This document shows positions 43,380 to 52,574 of a DNA stretch of 64,000 nucleotides, in pieces. A program made the translations under genes and the position numbers. The DNA lies in the NCBI GenBank assembly GCA_040218415.1, contig JAVJRN010000058.1:15330-79329 (forward strand), read 5' to 3'. This DNA is from JAVJRN01 sp040218415 (GTDB lineage Bacteria > Bacteroidota > Bacteroidia > Cytophagales > Cyclobacteriaceae). Each line of letters starts with the position of its first letter. Position 1 is the stretch's first letter. The notes beneath the pieces were generated by a model that did not search any database, was not told the DNA's origin, and saw only the letters and a program-made list of their open reading frames with translations.

Positions 43380-43751
43380 ATGCCTGAAAAGAAAAAAGTA
43401 CTAATCGTAGAGGATGAAGCCATTAATGCCATGTTTCTGAAGATCATGGTTTCGAAATGTGGCTATGAAGTAACCGGAACCGCAGCTACTGGCGATGTAG
43501 CGATTGCAAGTGTTGAAGGTAATTCTCCTGATCTTATTTTAATGGACATCACGCTCAGAAATTCGATTGACGGAATCCAAGTAGCAAATATTCTGAGAGA
43601 AAAACATAATTTTCCGATCATTTTCATCTCGGGCTATGATGACAAAGAGACCCTGAACCGTATAAGCCTAATTTCTAATACTTGGAAATTATCAAAACCA
43701 ATAGTGGAAAATGAGCTTACCAATTTGATTGACGAAGTACTTTTAAATTGA
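43380..43751 (+). CDS. Single-domain response regulator
   Basis: The 123-residue receiver starts MPEKKKVLIVEDEAINAMFL. Acidic pocket residues are in VEDE, the phospho-acceptor Asp in LILMDITLRN, and a Lys in WKLSKPIVEN. There is no output domain, so it acts by protein contact or in a relay. It follows the PAS kinase by 5 bases and is presumably its partner. A possible nested hairpin follows (43752-43800), without a good T-run. Confidence 0.88.
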   Translation: MPEKKKVLIVEDEAINAMFLKIMVSKCGYEVTGTAATGDVAIASVEGNSPDLILMDITLRNSIDGIQVANILREKHNFPIIFISGYDDKETLNRISLISNTWKLSKPIVENELTNLIDEVLLN

Positions 43752-43889
43752 ACGGAGGTTTAACACTTACCAGTAAGTGAAAGCTCCGCTCAATCCGTTT
43801 ATAAATTAGCCTTTAACCTTCAAGACCATTTTAGATGGTGTCATCCATTCACTCTTCAATAAAGTGGTGAATAGGCTTTAGTACAGAAA

Positions 43890-45251
43890 CTATCTCACGA
43901 CTCTTTCCGGGAAAACCACCACCGATTCGTTTCCACTTTTATCAACTGTAGCCACTCCGAAATAGTAATTATCTATGACTATTCCCTCCAAAGTAAACTT
44001 ATTTACCTTCCCTACATATCGGGAGAAGTCCCAAGTAGGAGAAGTAGTCAGTCGCCAATAGATCTTATAACCTGCGATATTGTCATCCTTTTGCTCGTCC
44101 CATTCCAAGATGGCTGAAGGAGCTACAACTCCTCCGATACCTACATTTTTTGGTGCAGGTGGCGCCCATGCAAGCCCTGCCAATGAAATAGCATTCACAG
44201 CAGTGAGCTTTTTAGCATAGTCAAAATTCACTCCTGCCAAAACATCGCCATATTCAATGCCATCTTCCACTCTGATATCTTGATGCTGTCTATTGTAATT
44301 TTCATGTGCCTCCATGATTCTGATTCCCGCAAAGCCTAAGTCATTAAATGGCTTATGATGACCGCCTCGCCCAAACCTGTCCAGTCTGTAAATCATCATT
44401 GGGTTCATTTCTGGCATATAAGTAGTCACCTGATTGTGAACATACCTTGCCAACTGTCGCGAAATTCCGTCGACTTCTCCTCCATAATATCTCCGTCGGT
44501 TTCGTTCACGTTCTGTTTCGGTGGGAGGAACAGGCTCAGAAAATATTCTAAAAGTCCTATTGTCGATAACCCCATCAACGCCTTCAATATTCCCAATCAT
44601 GTCATTATTTAAGATACCTACAATATTCCAACCTTTTTCTTTTGCATACTGCGCCAATCCTGCTCCGCCAAAAAGTCCTTGCTCCTCTCCAGACAGTCCC
44701 ACATAGATGATACTGTGTTTAAACTTGTACTTAGAAAGTACTCGGGCAGCTTCCATTGTTCCTGCCATCCCTGATGCGTTATCATTAGCACCCGGAGCAT
44801 CTACCTCATAGTCCATGGTATTGCTTGCACGTGAATCAATATCTCCTGACATAATTAAATAACTATTGGGGTAATCCGTCCCTTTTTGAACCGCGACAAC
44901 ATTTACCACCCAAGCATCTTTGGGTACCCGATTGTTTCCTTCTTTGGTCACAAAATCTTTTTGATAAAAAACATCGAGACAATTGCCACAAGCCTTTGAT
45001 GTTTTGTCAAATTCTGACTTGATCCATCTTCTTGCCGCGCCTATTCCGCGCGTTGTAGATACTGTATCGGAAAAGGTGTTGCGTGTACTAAAGTTGGCCA
45101 GTTTGGTAATATCATTTTCCAACCTTTCGGCAGAAACTGCTTCGACAATATCATAAATTCTTTGATCGGTCTGAGGGGGAGTTGTTTGCTGCGCTGATAA
45201 CTTAAATAATGCAATCACACCTATCAGTGCAAATATGAATCTAACTTTCAT
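43890..45251 (-). CDS. Secreted M28-family metallopeptidase
   Basis: The 453-residue protein has a signal peptide (residues 1-20, ending KLSAQ). The peptidase domain follows. Probable zinc and catalytic residues lie in DAPGANDNASG (Asp), YVGLSGEEQGLFGG (Glu-Glu), GILNNDMIGN (Asp) and GRGGHHKPFNDLG (His). The tail (about 365-450; PSAILEWDEQKDDNIAGYKI) looks like a fibronectin type III domain. M28 enzymes are aminopeptidases that act on peptides outside the cell. It is a stand-alone gene. Confidence 0.88.
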   Translation of the reverse strand: MKVRFIFALIGVIALFKLSAQQTTPPQTDQRIYDIVEAVSAERLENDITKLANFSTRNTFSDTVSTTRGIGAARRWIKSEFDKTSKACGNCLDVFYQKDFVTKEGNNRVPKDAWVVNVVAVQKGTDYPNSYLIMSGDIDSRASNTMDYEVDAPGANDNASGMAGTMEAARVLSKYKFKHSIIYVGLSGEEQGLFGGAGLAQYAKEKGWNIVGILNNDMIGNIEGVDGVIDNRTFRIFSEPVPPTETERERNRRRYYGGEVDGISRQLARYVHNQVTTYMPEMNPMMIYRLDRFGRGGHHKPFNDLGFAGIRIMEAHENYNRQHQDIRVEDGIEYGDVLAGVNFDYAKKLTAVNAISLAGLAWAPPAPKNVGIGGVVAPSAILEWDEQKDDNIAGYKIYWRLTTSPTWDFSRYVGKVNKFTLEGIVIDNYYFGVATVDKSGNESVVVFPERVVR

Positions 45252-45902
45252 AGGGTCTTTTTTTTACTAAAATATACAATTTGATTAGCAAAAACCGAGG
45301 AACAGCAAAAGGACAGATTATTCTGAATGATACAAAAGGCTATACCATTATCCATAAGACAAGCGTTACAAACTACGTTTAAAACACCGCCTAATGAAAT
45401 ATTAAAAATATAAAGTATTGATTACCAGCTATTTTATAAAAATTTAGACTTAGCCTTAGAACTATAGTAAATTATGAAAGTGTCCGACAATTAAACTGAC
45501 TAATGATACGGACGCATATAATCAATAGCACGAATGATGAGAAGTGAAAATGAGGTCGATGGATCCTTTAAAAGACCAATTTACTTAACTGAAATTAACT
45601 AATACTCAGTCGATTCTTACAAGGCAATAAAAAATAATGAACCTAAAAATTCGACGGAAAGATTTCAAATTATGTCTAAACATAAAGTAAAAACAATAAA
45701 CAAGAATCTTTCGTTTGGATTTCACTGTGACAATATTTTATATTTGACGTTCTAGTCGTTTGACTAAGAATAAGTAATGAGCTATGGTAATAAGCGGATC
45801 ACGTTCTCAGCCTTATAATTATCATTTGCTAACTTCTTATGCAAAAACTATCAATATTAGGCCTGAAAGTTCTTATCAACAACACAATGTTATGGGTCTA
45901 TC
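45252..45902. other. Intergenic region with the kinase promoter
   Basis: This 650-base gap contains no convincing reading frame. It includes the promoter noted at 45714-45746, about 155 bases before the next start, which implies a long leader transcript. No hairpin resembling a riboswitch stood out. Confidence 0.5.
45714..45746 (+). promoter_or_regulatory. Bacteroidota-type promoter for kinase/receiver operon
   Basis: TTTG at 45714-45717 and TATATTTG at 45739-45746 are separated by 21 bases. This fits the Bacteroidota housekeeping consensus (TTTG, 17-23 bases, TAnnTTTG) exactly. It predicts a transcript start near 45753. Confidence 0.6.
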
Positions 45903-47462
45903 ATGAGTTATAAGTCGAAAATAATTGGAATAGGAATCATTACCATATTGGTAAGCTTTTCTGTTATTATCGGGTGGTTGCTTGATATCCCATTTTTGCA
46001 ATCTATTCTTCCAGATTATCACTCCATGAAGTTCAATACGGCTTTGTCATTTTTTATAACAGGGCTCATTCTACTCAATTTTGCCTATGATTATTCATTG
46101 AAATTGTCATATATCCTGTCAATATTTTTAATTCTATTGTCTCTTTCTACGTTCATAGAATATAGCTTTTCCCTCAATTTAGGCATTGACGAGTTAATCG
46201 TAAAAGACAAAGTCTCTCGCATCAAAGGTATCGCCTATCCGGGACGTCCTGCAGCTTCCACGGAAGTGTGCTTTCTGCTCTTTGGCTTAGCAAGCCTTTT
46301 TACGCAGACTAATAACCTTAAGAAGATTGGCCAGTATTTTTATCATGTAATTAGCTTTGTCTCATTCCTTGCCATTTTCGCCTACATCTATACTGTTCCC
46401 GCACTCGATAGCCTTGAATTTCTGACCACTATGGCCGTTCATACTTCCGTGCTTTTTTTGCTTATTTCTGTTGGAGGTGCTTTTTATCAAGCAGAATTAG
46501 GTTTAATGGAAATTTTCAGTAGTAAAAGTGCAGGAAGTGAAATGACTAAAAGGCTGCTGCCAACCACCTGGATTTCAGTCATTTTTTTAGGATCCCTCAT
46601 CAATCTTTGTCAGCGATATGAGTTGTTCAACGTGGAATTCAGCCTAGCACTTTTTAGTTCATCATTTATTCTAATCAGTCTTTTTCTTTTCTGGGATACC
46701 TTTCGCAAACTCAACGCTATAGATGCACAAAAACAAAAAATATACTTTGATCTACAAAACAAGAATACGGAGCTTGCTGCCGTACTTGAAGAGCTCAACG
46801 CTTCCTCAGAAGAACTGCGAGATCAAAGAGATAGATTACTCAATGCCATAGAAGAAAAAGATACGTTATTTAAAGAACTGCACCATCGCATTAAAAACAA
46901 CTTGCAGATGGTAATAAGTCTTCTTCATATCAAATCTTCAAGGGAAGAGGCGATAGGTGGACTCAAGTCGTTTATCATGGATACCCGAACGCGGATACAC
47001 TCCATTGCCTTGATTCATGAGCAACTCCTACAGATGAGAAGTTTGAATCAACTCAACATCAATGATTATTTGATCCGCCTTAGTGAGCATCTGATTGGAT
47101 TTTATGATGATAAAAATCAAAATTTTAATTTAGAAACACATATAATAGACGAAGACATGGACATTGACCAAGTCATGATTCTTGGCTTTATTCTAAATGA
47201 AGCTGTTTCAAACACCATAAAGCACGCCTACATTGCTGAAAAAGGTGGCGCAATATATCTAAGTCTGAGAAAAACAGACTCAGCCTACGAATTTATCGTA
47301 GGAGATAAAGGTACTGGATATAATTCCTCTTTGCTGGAAAAAGAGAAAATGTCCTACGGTTTACAGCTTATCCACTTGTTTGCTGAGCAATTAGTCGGTA
47401 AATTGGAAATCTCTATAAATAACGGAGTTGAGTATAAACTAACATTTCCTTCCTCATTATGA
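45903..47462 (+). CDS. Membrane sensor histidine kinase (HisKA_2)
   Basis: The 519-residue kinase has seven or eight membrane helices in residues 5-265 (for example IIGIGIITILVSFSVIIGWL). A coiled coil follows (about 275-315; KNTELAAVLEELNASSEELR), then the H-box KELHHRIKNNLQMVISLLHI (His near 330) and a HATPase domain (LNEAVSNTIKHAY; GDKGTGYNSS). The membrane part is likely to be the sensory domain. The stop overlaps the next start (ATGA), so kinase and receiver are coupled. Its kinase core is a relative of the one at 39401-43375. Confidence 0.88.
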   Translation: MSYKSKIIGIGIITILVSFSVIIGWLLDIPFLQSILPDYHSMKFNTALSFFITGLILLNFAYDYSLKLSYILSIFLILLSLSTFIEYSFSLNLGIDELIVKDKVSRIKGIAYPGRPAASTEVCFLLFGLASLFTQTNNLKKIGQYFYHVISFVSFLAIFAYIYTVPALDSLEFLTTMAVHTSVLFLLISVGGAFYQAELGLMEIFSSKSAGSEMTKRLLPTTWISVIFLGSLINLCQRYELFNVEFSLALFSSSFILISLFLFWDTFRKLNAIDAQKQKIYFDLQNKNTELAAVLEELNASSEELRDQRDRLLNAIEEKDTLFKELHHRIKNNLQMVISLLHIKSSREEAIGGLKSFIMDTRTRIHSIALIHEQLLQMRSLNQLNINDYLIRLSEHLIGFYDDKNQNFNLETHIIDEDMDIDQVMILGFILNEAVSNTIKHAYIAEKGGAIYLSLRKTDSAYEFIVGDKGTGYNSSLLEKEKMSYGLQLIHLFAEQLVGKLEISINNGVEYKLTFPSSL

Positions 47463-47818
47463 AAGTATTAATCGTAGAAGATTCTGTAATTACTGCCCTG
47501 CATTTACAAATGCTTGTATCCCATAATAACATGGAAGTACTGGCTAGTTTGGTGGAAGCAGAACTGGTAGAAGATCAGGCTCGGCAGGGTCAACCAGATT
47601 TGATCCTTATGGATATCATGCTCAAAGGAGACATGACAGGACTTGAAGCCGCTCGTGAAGTAAGGAAGTTCTCTCCTGTCCCGATTATCTTTTTGAGTGC
47701 CCTTACAGATGAAGAATCCATTGCGCAAATTCAGGCCGTATCAAACAGTCAACGATTGACAAAACCATTTCAAGATAACGAGCTATTGGAGCTAATAAGT
47801 AACGCAAGCACAAATTGA
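47459..47818 (+). CDS. Single-domain response regulator
   Basis: The 119-residue receiver starts MKVLIVEDSVITALHLQMLV. It has a phospho-acceptor Asp in LILMDIMLKGDMTG and the Lys of RLTKPFQDNE. It has no output domain. It overlaps the kinase gene by 4 bases and is its obvious partner. It is paralogous to 43380-43751. Confidence 0.9.
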   Translation: MKVLIVEDSVITALHLQMLVSHNNMEVLASLVEAELVEDQARQGQPDLILMDIMLKGDMTGLEAAREVRKFSPVPIIFLSALTDEESIAQIQAVSNSQRLTKPFQDNELLELISNASTN

Positions 47819-48232
47819 TTGTTTATTATTCTCTGTTAGCAATAGACATATTAGGTATTTCAATGAGGTTAAAAGATTATTTTTTCATATCACCATTAAC
47901 ATTGAATTTTGAACCAATATCTGCTGGCACCATGGCCTTAAACCGTCCTGCGCATATTGGTTAAATCTAATATCTCTATTCTACTCAATTTCTCAAAATA
48001 TGAAGCAAAAGCTCCTCTACCCGAGAATATCATCACTAAGGAAATTCTTGTTAATAATTATGAAACAAATCCTATAAACGGCCAAAAAATCAACCTAGCC
48101 CTATATCAGGCAGTCGTTTTATCCTACTAACTATTGGGATAAAACAAGTTTATTACTCAATGTTAGAGGTCGAAAGACCCAAATGATCCTGAAAAATGAA
48201 ATTAGTTTCTAGTTGATCAAATATCCAATATA

Positions 48233-48378
48233 AAAGGCTGTCTTAAAGAAACAATCCACAATAATGAACCAATTTCCTCTCGAACTGAGAGAAGTAATCA
48301 AGAGTAGACGTTTTGAAAAAACGCTATTCAAGTTTTGATCGCAATACCTCCTGCTTTATGCCTATTTAAGACAGCCTT
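48233..48378. mobile_element. MITE-like or truncated IS remnant
   Basis: The words aaggctgtcttaaa (48233-48247 region) and tttaagacagcctt (48366-48378) form terminal inverted repeats about 145 bp apart, with gctgtctta-type ends common in insertion sequences. Between them a 24-codon frame starts MNQFPLELREVIKSRRFEKT and stops, perhaps the start of a former transposase. I see no clear target duplication. The remainder of the 47819-48385 gap holds nothing recognisable. Confidence 0.5.
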
Positions 48379-48385
48379 GTTTTAT

Positions 48386-48673
48386 TTATAGTACAATCTT
48401 CGTAATCGAACTTATGGGCAGCATTTTACCTCCTTTGAATATCAAATGCCGCATAGTTACTGCTTGCACCACTTCTTCCAATTGACAAGCAACACCTTGT
48501 TCATCAGTGTAATGGATGATGGTAGCTTCATTGTATAAGTTACCAATTATCATGGCGCGATCTAATTCAAACCGTAGAATACTCTGATTTATTTGATTAG
48601 TCTTGGCGTTTTGTCCGATTAATATATCATCACTATCATCATAGTGACCTAAATTTTGGGGGTTCTGTAACAT
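48386..48673 (-). CDS. Small hypothetical protein
   Basis: The 95-residue product MLQNPQNLGHYDDSDDILIG... is not recognised. It has no signal peptide or membrane helix. A hydrophobic beta-rich C-terminal half (EATIIHYTDEQGVACQLEEV; MRHLIFKGGKMLPISSITKI) suggests a small SH3-like or LytTR-like fold, but this is a guess. Lack of a competing frame and a plausible start support it as a real gene. Its 3' end abuts the MITE-like element. Confidence 0.5.
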   Translation of the reverse strand: MLQNPQNLGHYDDSDDILIGQNAKTNQINQSILRFELDRAMIIGNLYNEATIIHYTDEQGVACQLEEVVQAVTMRHLIFKGGKMLPISSITKIVL

Positions 48674-48744
48674 GTTGTTAAATTTTTAAATGAAAGAATT
48701 ATTAAACTGCACCTCGACGAATCGAAATGTTCGAGTATAATTCC

Positions 48745-49077
48745 TTAGAGATAAATCTTCAACGATTGATAGAGAATATAAAGTTTTCTTTCCCTTGCTT
48801 CAAAACTGAAATTGATACAAGTAGAAAGAACTTCTTTAGGATTGTTTGGCTTTGAAGGTGTTACCTGATCCTTAATACGCTTGCGCAAAAGATCAGCTTT
48901 AGAATAAGTAATGAGCGTTTGTTCTTTGGGATCTTCAACTTCGATGTAAGTCTCTGCAGAAGCCAACGGATTGAAACCAATGAGAAGAACTAGAAGTAAA
49001 ACTCCCGTTTTCAAAATTGCGTTTCTTAATACATTGTTTTCTCCGAAGTTCATTTGGTTACTCTTTAAATATGCCAA
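48745..49077 (-). CDS. Small exported protein, unknown function
   Basis: The 110-residue frame has a hydrophobic signal segment (GVLLLVLLIGFNPLASAET, about residues 30-48 from the first ATG). The mature part is short and charged (EDPKEQTLITYSKADLLRKR). The better start may be codon 8 (49056), which puts the signal nearer the N-terminus. No family is recognised. It is oriented away from 49392-49700. Confidence 0.5.
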   Translation of the reverse strand: MAYLKSNQMNFGENNVLRNAILKTGVLLLVLLIGFNPLASAETYIEVEDPKEQTLITYSKADLLRKRIKDQVTPSKPNNPKEVLSTCINFSFEARERKLYILYQSLKIYL

Positions 49078-49391
49078 CTATGCTTCGTAAACGATGAAAA
49101 GTCTTACTTGTTTCAGTCACTTTAACCGTTTATTCATTATCCCTTTATTTGACATAAATTCGACTAACATGGTTGATATGAAATATGGCCGAAATTAGAA
49201 AACCCCTTTTTTAAGCTTTAAACAAAAGAATTTGGTGACCCGCCTGATCTGAAGACACCTTATGTCATTCCAAAATATAGCTTAAAAAAAGGCCTATATA
49301 TTATTTTTTCTAATGTTTTATATAATTATTATAAATATATATTAATGCTTTAAAACACCACTATTTCCGCACTATTTCCGTTTTCGGTAGC

Positions 49392-49700
49392 ATGAATTCG
49401 ATAAAACATATCGTTCTATATTTTGCCTTGTTCGCTTTTACTTTTAGCGAGATCACTGTTCACCACATTTGGGCGGTAGTTTCTCCAACGGAAGCAAGAG
49501 GCGAATCTCCTGTGCAGCCCCAAGCAGCTTTCATGGAGTTGAGTCAGCGCTTATATCATAAGTTGAGCCTCAAAAGAGACTTCCCGAATTCAGGACATCA
49601 TTCGTTTCTCTCTTTTAGTAAGTTTTTTCAAAAAAAGCCAAGCAAGTCAGTGAAGATGTCTCCCAAAATATTTTTGTTGCATCGAGCGCTATTGATCTGA
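49392..49700 (+). CDS. Small hypothetical exported protein
   Basis: The 102-residue frame starts MNSIKHIVLYFALFAFTFSE, a plausible signal peptide. The mature part is basic with no recognised domain (SKFFQKKPSKSVKMSPKIFL). It precedes the LRR and SPFH genes on the same strand by 100 bases, so it may be part of their operon. The coding status is uncertain. The preceding gap 49078-49391 is AT-rich with no other feature seen. Confidence 0.4.
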   Translation: MNSIKHIVLYFALFAFTFSEITVHHIWAVVSPTEARGESPVQPQAAFMELSQRLYHKLSLKRDFPNSGHHSFLSFSKFFQKKPSKSVKMSPKIFLLHRALLI

Positions 49701-49799
49701 TAAGAAACTGGCTTATGCATTACTTCAGCGAATGCGAAAATCTGTTGATGAGACCATTGACAGGAACCAATAGTTAGTTCAACTTTAAAATATCATAGT

Positions 49800-50645
49800 A
49801 TGAAAGCGATTACGCTTGTAGCAATAACAGTATTTGTTATGCAGAATATCACTGGGCAACCGGCGGTAAACTACCAAAACTTGGAAGAAGCCTTAAAAAA
49901 CACCAAAGAGGTGGAATGGCTTACTTTGAGTAATCAAGACCTCAATCAGTTTCCTCTTCAGATTCTTGAATTCAACAATCTGAAATATCTTGACCTCAGC
50001 CAAAATCATATTTCTCAACTTCCAGAAGAGATCTCTAGACTAGAACACTTGTTATATCTGGATCTTACGGGTAATGAGATAAAAGAACTGCCTCAGTCTT
50101 TTTCCAATATTAAAAACTTGCAAAATCTGCATCTCGGCTATAACCAATCAGCCATGCTGGAACAGGAACTGGAAGTTTTAAGTAAACTACCGCGGCTAAA
50201 AATGTTGGATCTGAAAGGAGCCGGACTTACTTTTTTGCCTCCAACAATAGGTAAACTAAAGAGTCTGGAATTTTTAGAGCTCTCCAATAATAAGATTGAA
50301 GTATTGCCTATAGAGCTGGCGCAAATGACCAATTTACAAGTATTGTATGTGGAGAATGATGAGTTTTTTGACTTCAAGAAAAATATCTCAGTACTCAGTA
50401 AACTTCCCAAGCTACGCGAACTGCACCTTGAAGGAGATCGGTTTAGTCAGATACCAAGAGAAATTGAAAATCTACAGTCTTTAGAATTCCTCTACATCGG
50501 CAACAATGAAATTAGCGATTTACCAAAGGAGCTATTTAAACTGAGACAGATCAAAGAGATCAATTTAAGCAATAATGCTATGCCTAATCTACTCATTGAT
50601 ATGTACCGCGAATACCTTCCACCCACTATTAAAATAACATTTTAA
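49800..50645 (+). CDS. Exported leucine-rich repeat protein
   Basis: The 281-residue protein has a signal peptide (residues 1-19, ending ITGQ). About nine LRRs follow, with L..LDLS.N.I..LP.E type units (for example LKYLDLSQNHISQLPEEISR). LRR domains act as protein-binding surfaces; this one would work in the periplasm or at the cell surface. It lies 25 bases upstream of an SPFH lipoprotein gene, so the two are probably co-transcribed and may interact. Confidence 0.85.
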   Translation: MKAITLVAITVFVMQNITGQPAVNYQNLEEALKNTKEVEWLTLSNQDLNQFPLQILEFNNLKYLDLSQNHISQLPEEISRLEHLLYLDLTGNEIKELPQSFSNIKNLQNLHLGYNQSAMLEQELEVLSKLPRLKMLDLKGAGLTFLPPTIGKLKSLEFLELSNNKIEVLPIELAQMTNLQVLYVENDEFFDFKKNISVLSKLPKLRELHLEGDRFSQIPREIENLQSLEFLYIGNNEISDLPKELFKLRQIKEINLSNNAMPNLLIDMYREYLPPTIKITF

Positions 50646-50670
50646 AACATCATTATAAACTACAATAGAT

Positions 50671-51450
50671 ATGAAAACGAGAAATATAATCGCGCTCCTA
50701 CTGATTACATCAATGGTGACGAGCTGCTCAGTAGTACGCCAAGGCGAAGTAGGCATCAAGCGTAAAGTAGGAAAATTGGATCAAGAAATCATTTTGCCTG
50801 GCGCGGTAGGTTACAACCCATTTATTACGAGAATATTGAAAATGCCTATTCGAACCATGAATATGGAAATTTCAACAAACTTACCTTCCAAAGAGGGTCT
50901 CAATGTTTCTGCTGTGATTTCGATTCTTTATAGAATTGTCCCCGAGCAGGCTCCTTACATCGTAGAAAATATTGGAATTGGTAATGAAGAAAATGTCATC
51001 AGCAGTGTTTTTCGATCGTCCGCTGCTGACGTCTGTTCTCGGTTTTTTGCCAAAGACATGCACTCTTCACAACGCGCAATCATTGAAAAAGAGATCACCG
51101 TGAGAATGTTAGAAATACTTGCCCCAAGAGGCTTTGAAATTGAGGCAGTACTTATGAAAAACATATCCTTACCTCCAGGACTCGCAAGGGCAGTTGAAGA
51201 AAAGCTGGAAGCTGAACAAATCGCACAACGCATGGAGTTTTTGCTTGATAGGGAAAAATTGGAAGCGCAAAGAAAAATTATAGAGGCTGAAGGTATCCGC
51301 GATGCACAACGAATTATATCTGAAGGTTTAACAGACAATATCATCAAATGGCAAAGTATCGAAGCATTCAGGGAGCTAAGCCAGTCGCCAAACTCAAAAA
51401 TCATCATGACGAATGGAGATGCCCCAATGCTCATTGATGCCGATAACTAA
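50671..51450 (+). CDS. SPFH-domain (prohibitin-like) lipoprotein
   Basis: The 259-residue protein has a lipoprotein signal ending TSMVTSC (Cys20) in place of a membrane helix. The SPFH domain (about 22-195) begins VRQGEVGIKRKVGKLDQEII and includes VISILYRIVPEQAPYIVENI and RGFEIEAVLMKNISLPPGLA. A coiled coil (AQRMEFLLDREKLEAQRKII) and a tail ending SPNSKIIMTNGDAPMLIDAD follow. SPFH proteins usually sit on a helix or a hairpin; lipid anchoring places this one outside the cytoplasm. It pairs with the LRR gene before it. Confidence 0.85.
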   Translation: MKTRNIIALLLITSMVTSCSVVRQGEVGIKRKVGKLDQEIILPGAVGYNPFITRILKMPIRTMNMEISTNLPSKEGLNVSAVISILYRIVPEQAPYIVENIGIGNEENVISSVFRSSAADVCSRFFAKDMHSSQRAIIEKEITVRMLEILAPRGFEIEAVLMKNISLPPGLARAVEEKLEAEQIAQRMEFLLDREKLEAQRKIIEAEGIRDAQRIISEGLTDNIIKWQSIEAFRELSQSPNSKIIMTNGDAPMLIDADN

Positions 51451-51472
51451 TATTCTTTAAGCTCAGTTGATT

Positions 51473-51503
51473 AAAGGCGCCACTCCCAAGGAGTAGCGCC
51501 TTT
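51473..51503 (+). terminator. Intrinsic terminator after SPFH lipoprotein gene
   Basis: The stem aaaggcgccactcc / ggagtagcgccttt with a 3-base loop, followed by a short T-rich run, stands 22 bases after the stop at 51450. Confidence 0.85.
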
Positions 51504-51749
51504 ATCATTTAAACCCTACATGGCCGATTCGACTTCTAAATATCCTGAGCGCTCGTTTCTTTAGCCAGAAAAAGCAGATCAAAACTGAATAGGCGACAAT
51601 TAGGCTCATTTTTCCTCGATCTGCGTGTATTAATTCACCCGAGGTAAAAACAAATGACAAACGTCAGGAGTGCTGCTGACCTTACTTAGTTTTTGAGAAA
51701 AATCAATATTCTACATTTGAATTATTCAACTAAATATAAAAATATCACT

Positions 51750-51893
51750 ATGGAAATGACAGACGAATTAGTAAAAGAAATCGCAGAAATAGACATGGTT
51801 TGCGATCAGTGTGGAGACGAAATCAAAGCAGGAACTCCCTATTATGCAGACATGAAAAACGGAAAAGTCTATTGCCCAGACTGTTTTGCTTAA
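51750..51893 (+). CDS. Small zinc-ribbon-like protein, copy 1
   Basis: The likely product is 47 residues starting MEMTDELVKEIAEIDMVCDQ; an upstream in-frame ATG (51693) is less likely because the duplicate at 51999 begins at this same codon with the same preceding sequence (atcactatggaaatgac). Two CxxC pairs (CDQCG and CPDC) flank an EIKAGTPYYADMKNGKVY strand region and would bind zinc as in rubredoxin-like or LIM-like knuckles. No family is assigned. It is encoded in tandem with a near-identical gene. Confidence 0.75.
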   Translation: MEMTDELVKEIAEIDMVCDQCGDEIKAGTPYYADMKNGKVYCPDCFA

Positions 51894-51998
51894 TCTTAGT
51901 ATTTAGCCAGTTAGAACAGCGATACCACCGAATCATTGCGCTACTTAATTTTTCTAACACCCGAATAGAAAATTTAACTAACTAAAAAAAATACCACT

Positions 51999-52142
51999 AT
52001 GGAAATGACAGACGAATTAGTAAAAGAAATCGCAGAAATAGATATGGTTTGCGATAATTGCGGAGACGAAATCAAAGCAGGAACTCCCTATTATGCAGAC
52101 ATGAAAAACGGAAAAGTTTATTGCCCAGACTGTTTCGCATGA
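51999..52142 (+). CDS. Small zinc-ribbon-like protein, copy 2
   Basis: This 47-residue protein differs from copy 1 only at CDNCG for CDQCG. Its DNA is likewise nearly identical over the coding region and about 12 bases upstream (accactatgg), while the region between the copies is unrelated. It was therefore duplicated recently as a short unit, or the two are held alike by conversion. It is followed by a terminator. Confidence 0.75.
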   Translation: MEMTDELVKEIAEIDMVCDNCGDEIKAGTPYYADMKNGKVYCPDCFA

Positions 52143-52147
52143 CCTTG

Positions 52148-52200
52148 AATATCCGCTTTCATCCCCCCAAGAACCACCAGCAAAGCGGATATTTCTTTTT
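52148..52200 (+). terminator. Terminator after zinc-ribbon pair
   Basis: The words aatatccgcttt (52149-52160) and aaagcggatattt (52182-52194) form a stem with a loop of about 20 bases, followed by ctttttatt. It ends the transcript of the two small genes. The gap up to 52575 holds nothing else certain. Confidence 0.75.
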
Positions 52201-52574
52201 ATTCATTTTATCCACTTGAACCTTTCTACAAACAGGCTAGAAATGGTTCTTGGCCAAGTTGCTGAAAATCTAATATTTCCATGGACAGAAACACTGCTTG
52301 CCGAACATGACTCAGCTTCTCTTTTACGTCACCTGAGCAAACTCGGCGCTGATGCATAGTTCTTAGGTTGCTTCCTTTGGCTCTATCTTATAAAAAAGTA
52401 GGCTCTATTATTTGTTTCATCTCCTTCAGCACCTTTTAATTGTGACAGTAATTTTAGTTTTAGTGTGCTCCGCACTGGCCATTCAATTATGGCGGTTCTT
52501 ATGGGTAGTGAATAGTATTTGTGTGAAAAATAGGCCGAGGATTAAACCTACGGCCATTCTTCAAGATTTTCTTC

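Noticed and set aside
43752..43800. Terminator after the first receiver gene.
   Set aside because: A nested hairpin exists but the following T-run is too weak to call.
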